Source of the DNA: an uncultured Parvularculaceae bacterium
GTDB lineage: Bacteria; Pseudomonadota; Alphaproteobacteria; Caulobacterales; Parvularculaceae
Length of the DNA stretch: 64,000 nt
Reading direction: 5' to 3'
Assembly: GCA_947259375.1 (NCBI GenBank)
Contig: CAMYLZ010000028.1
Span: 1 to 64,000, forward strand
Shown piece after piece: positions 63,516-64,000 of the stretch. The notes beneath the pieces were generated by a model. It made no database searches, was not told the origin of the DNA, and saw only the letters and a list, made by a program, of their open reading frames with translations. A program made the position numbers and the translations under genes. Numbering within the stretch: the stretch's first letter is position 1; every line of letters starts with the position of its first letter.

Positions 63516-64000
63516 CTATTTGCGACGAAAAACCAGGTAACAAGGCGTGCGCCCTTCGCGAATGGATTTCGCCTCATAGCGGGTCTGCGGCCAGTCGTCA
63601 GGCCGGACACGCCAGTCGGCGGCGCGCTCGGCCGTCCATTCAAAATCCGGCGCATTGCGCGCATGCATCAGCGTCCAGCGAATGTAATCGCGGATATCCG
63701 AGGCGACGCGCAACGCGCCGCCGGGCCTGATCAGCCGCGCCGCCTCGGTGAAAAACCAGGGCGAAATCATGCGCCTTTTGTGATGGCGCTTTTTCGGCCA
63801 CGGGTCGGGATGCAGCACGTAAATGCGCGCAAGCGACGCGTCCGGCAAGGCTTCGATCAGCGGACGCGCATCGCCGAAATGGATGCGCACATTGTCGAGC
63901 CCGTCATCATCGACGGCGCTCAACAGCTTGCCGACGCCATTAATGAAAGGCTCCGCGCCGATAAAGCCGGTTTTCGGATGATGTGCGGCCTGCCAGGCCA
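63516..64000 (-). CDS. trmB: tRNA (guanine-N7)-methyltransferase TrmB (partial, 5' end off window)
   Basis: The SAM-dependent enzyme makes m7G46 in tRNAs. The C-terminal 160 residues are visible, beginning within the AAHHPKTGFIGAEPF region at the right edge. They include the conserved LHPDPWPKKRHHKRR and FEWTAERAADWR motifs and end TRYEAKSIREGRTPCYLVFRRK. The start codon lies beyond 64000. Confidence 0.92.
   Translation of the reverse strand, partial: AWQAAHHPKTGFIGAEPFINGVGKLLSAVDDDGLDNVRIHFGDARPLIEALPDASLARIYVLHPDPWPKKRHHKRRMISPWFFTEAARLIRPGGALRVASDIRDYIRWTLMHARNAPDFEWTAERAADWRVRPDDWPQTRYEAKSIREGRTPCYLVFRRK

Overview
The window is about 64 kb of GC-rich chromosome from an alphaproteobacterium. 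The best guess is the Caulobacterales/Parvularculales/Hyphomonadaceae neighbourhood. This rests on a gcrA cell-cycle regulator gene, two exact TTAA-N7-TTAA CtrA-type boxes, an alphaproteobacterial LexA box (GAAC-N7-GAAC) on mmcB, an alphaproteobacterial tsaE-amgK-murU-addB gene order, and a fabA-fabB-fabI cluster. No rRNA, tRNA, CRISPR array, insertion sequence or prophage was seen. Genes are dense, with many 1-20 bp overlaps.

Region 1 (1-11.4 kb). The tsaE-amgK-murU-addB operon runs leftward (t6A tRNA modification, MurNAc recycling, recombination repair). Then come a 2Fe-2S ferredoxin, SOS-boxed mmcB, a secreted metallo-hydrolase, a lipoprotein sugar dehydrogenase, and a phoR-phoU-phoB cluster that lacks its usual pst transporter genes. 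Region 2 (11.4-24.4 kb). Here are gcrA, an ABC-2 permease, hslO overlapping a PPK2-type polyphosphate kinase, a GT2 glycosyltransferase, a RamB/ScfR-type regulator divergent from isocitrate lyase, arfB, DUF1244, a decayed GNAT gene coupled to rlmN, a DMT transporter, and an NHL protein divergent from a LysR regulator.

Region 3 (24.4-31.4 kb). It holds an MFS exporter and a compact leftward operon of two tiny membrane or secreted proteins, DUF2975 and an XRE regulator. That operon is preceded by a promoter whose spacer carries a TATCGAAAAACGAT operator, repeated toward rdgB. After rdgB lies a gene for a subclass B1, NDM-like metallo-beta-lactamase with every zinc ligand present, translationally linked to rdgB and hemW. 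DUF2721 and a MoeB/ThiF-type enzyme follow. Region 4 (31.4-40.8 kb) holds a hydroxyacid dehydrogenase, a CtrA-boxed SH3 protein, fabA-fabB-(small membrane protein)-fabI-cupin, a desaturase, a DUF885 lipoprotein and a DUF3108 protein.

Region 5 (40.8-57.6 kb) is the conserved translation/RNA backbone rimP-nusA-ylxR-infB-rbfA-truB-rpsO-pnp, all leftward. It is interrupted by a GNAT gene, a tandem pair of GT61 glycosyltransferases, an amylase/CPBP protease/XRE block and an SDR gene. A strong sigma70-like promoter and an intrinsic-terminator-like hairpin lie in the rimP leader, and ylxR appears to start at CTG. Region 6 (57.6-64 kb) has a VPLPA/PEP-CTERM-like surface protein whose start codon lies inside a CtrA box, then DUF2937, a proline-iminopeptidase-like lipoprotein, ttcA, an MscS channel, a CE15-like esterase and a partial trmB.

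The most interesting leads are the NDM-like beta-lactamase, the small-protein/DUF2975/XRE operon with its operator array, the rimP-nusA leader terminator, the CTG start of ylxR, and the two CtrA boxes.
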